From assembly GCA_050330195.1 (NCBI GenBank), contig JBHJOB010000035.1, forward strand, positions 1 to 64,000: 64,000 nucleotides of DNA, in the 5' to 3' direction. The DNA is from JAHQVI01 sp050330195. GTDB lineage: Bacteria > Pseudomonadota > Alphaproteobacteria > Rhizobiales > Rhodomicrobiaceae. The notes below the pieces were generated by a model. That model did not search any database, had not been told where the DNA came from, and saw nothing but the letters and a program-made list of their open reading frames with translations. Made by a program: the position numbers and the translations under genes. Shown here piece after piece: positions 63,167 through 64,000 of the stretch; the first letter of the stretch is position 1; each line of letters opens with the position of its first letter.

Positions 63167-63502
63167 GGAACTCTCTACTAACGACGTGACCACTGGGAAG
63201 TAATCTAACCCAATGCACTTAATGACCGATTAAACGGCTAAGTTAACAAAAAATAGAGATCCACAACTATTAGGTGCGTTTACGTATTCAGTTCACCAAT
63301 TACGTGAAATTCTGTAGTCTTAATAGCAACCTTTGCTTGGTTCTTTTGAACCATTTAGAGACAGACCTTTCATGGGCGTTTGAGACTGTCTCAATTCCGG
63401 ACGCAAAAAAGTCTCAGGCAAGCGGGCGGAAAAGCTGAAATCCGGTCTCGATAGCGCCGTTGCGCTGCGCTATGGTCGCCGGAGGAATAGTGGGGAAGAG
63501 GC
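63167..63502. other. Divergent promoter region of sciP and the acylase gene
   Basis: Besides the CtrA box it holds a perfect palindrome TTGAGAC-T-GTCTCAA (63380-63394), with further GTCTCA and GAGACAG half-sites nearby. No gene is seen. Confidence 0.5.
63219..63233 (-). promoter_or_regulatory. Perfect CtrA box upstream of sciP
   Basis: TTAA-TGACCGA-TTAA fits the full consensus exactly. It lies 53 bases upstream of the sciP ATG and about 270 bases upstream of the divergent penicillin-acylase-like gene. Confidence 0.7.
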
Positions 63503-64000
63503 ATGATTCCGGGCCGTCTGGGCAAGATATTCATATGGCTGATCGCGATCGTCATTGCGGTCCCGCTGATCGGCGCAGCCGGCGGATTTCTCTGGTGGCG
63601 TCAGAGCCTGCCACAGCTCGACGGCGAAGTGCAGCTTGACAGGCTGGGGGCGGAAGTTCGCGTCATTCGCGACAGGCATGGCGTACCGCATATCACCGCC
63701 AGCGACAGAACCGACGCCGCCCGCGTGCTCGGCTATCTCCATGCTCAGGACCGCTTTTTCCAGATGGACATTACGCGGCGCGTGCTTCAGGGGCGGATTT
63801 CCGAAGCGATCGGCCCGCGCGGTCTCTCCGTCGACAGGCTTTTCCGGACGCTGGACATAGCAGGACGCGCCAGCGAGAGCGTCGCCGCCCTGTCCCATGA
63901 ATTGACGGCAAGTCTCCACGCCTATGCCGATGGCGTCAACGCATGGCTGCGGGATGGGCGCCAGTCCTTGCCGCTCGAATACACGCTGCTCGGCATCGAG
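63503..64000 (+). CDS. Penicillin acylase family protein, N-terminal part (runs off window)
   Basis: 166 codons are visible with no stop. An N-terminal membrane helix or uncleaved signal (about 7-30) is followed by the acylase A-domain opening: VRVIRDRHGVPHITASDRTDAARVLGYLHAQDRFFQMDITRRVLQGRISEAIG, standard for the Ntn-hydrolase penicillin/AHL acylase family. The autoprocessing site and catalytic Ser lie beyond the end. Periplasmic amidase; substrate could be acyl-homoserine lactones or peptides. GGGGAAGAGG precedes the ATG. Confidence 0.9.
   Translation, partial: MIPGRLGKIFIWLIAIVIAVPLIGAAGGFLWWRQSLPQLDGEVQLDRLGAEVRVIRDRHGVPHITASDRTDAARVLGYLHAQDRFFQMDITRRVLQGRISEAIGPRGLSVDRLFRTLDIAGRASESVAALSHELTASLHAYADGVNAWLRDGRQSLPLEYTLLGIE

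Noticed and set aside
1..64000. tRNA, rRNA or CRISPR features
   Set aside because: Scanning the intergenic stretches by eye, I found no cloverleaf-like sequence with a CCA-adjacent acceptor stem, no rRNA signature and no regularly spaced direct repeats.

Overview
The window is typical alphaproteobacterial chromosome, most likely from the order Hyphomicrobiales (Rhizobiales) or a close relative. The GC content is fairly high (my estimate is about 60%). The window carries genes largely confined to this class: ctrA, chpT, sciP (DUF1153), rcdA (DUF1465), trcR (DUF1013), DUF1192, DUF1134 and BA14K-type secreted proteins. I see no rRNA, tRNA, CRISPR array, complete insertion sequence or prophage. 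A BacNav-type ion channel and a TRAP uptake system would suit a marine or saline habitat, but that is inference.

Layout. 0-11 kb is housekeeping: a secreted Tyr-rich protein, OsmC, a glutathione S-transferase, thyA-folA (overlapping), a voltage-gated channel, trcR, a quinone oxidoreductase, DUF1192, rcdA and pyrG. 11-19 kb holds a YCII protein, an MHS-type MFS transporter, a DUF411 metal protein, a membrane chemoreceptor, ubiB and an ArsR-SRPBCC pair. 19-27 kb is an envelope-stress module: an RND pump and its fusion protein diverge from a Spy/CpxP-like gene followed by a response regulator and histidine kinase, with a CpxR-like box between them. A BA14K-type gene with a near-perfect EcfG (general stress) promoter follows. 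27-32.5 kb has an A-type Fe-S carrier, a DMT exporter, ettA, and a class III adenylate cyclase facing a Crp-family regulator.

32.5-38 kb is the least ordinary part. It has a gene-poor stretch with a palindrome, a perfect CtrA box, stacked hairpins and a strong terminator (a candidate small RNA). It also has a decayed SRPBCC gene, two very small membrane-protein genes, a Cys-rich radical SAM protein, WrbA, an aldo/keto reductase and a TipAS-domain remnant. 38-46 kb is a catabolic locus: a fused 5-oxoprolinase/hydantoinase divergent from a dctPQM TRAP transporter, then a GNAT and a MarR-like regulator.

46-55 kb holds an HMCES/YedK protease, an AhpD-like protein, two large poorly characterised membrane proteins (one SEL1-like, one coiled-coil), a metallophosphatase, DUF1134 and cysQ. 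55-64 kb is the cell-cycle core: chpT, a receiver-like protein, an AT-richer methyltransferase gene of likely foreign origin, ctrA, a fliJ-like gene, two related lipoproteins, DUF488, sciP behind a perfect CtrA box, and the start of a penicillin-acylase-family gene that runs off the window.

The strongest functional theme is the CtrA network. The phosphotransferase (ChpT), the regulator (CtrA, with its C-terminal Ala-Ala degron), its degradation adaptor (RcdA), its antagonist (SciP) and another cell-cycle regulator (TrcR) all lie within 64 kb. CtrA boxes lie upstream of sciP and of the candidate small RNA, and there is a near-match upstream of ctrA itself. Several palindromic intergenic repeat families are scattered through the window, including one whose first bases supply the TAG stop codon of two different genes.
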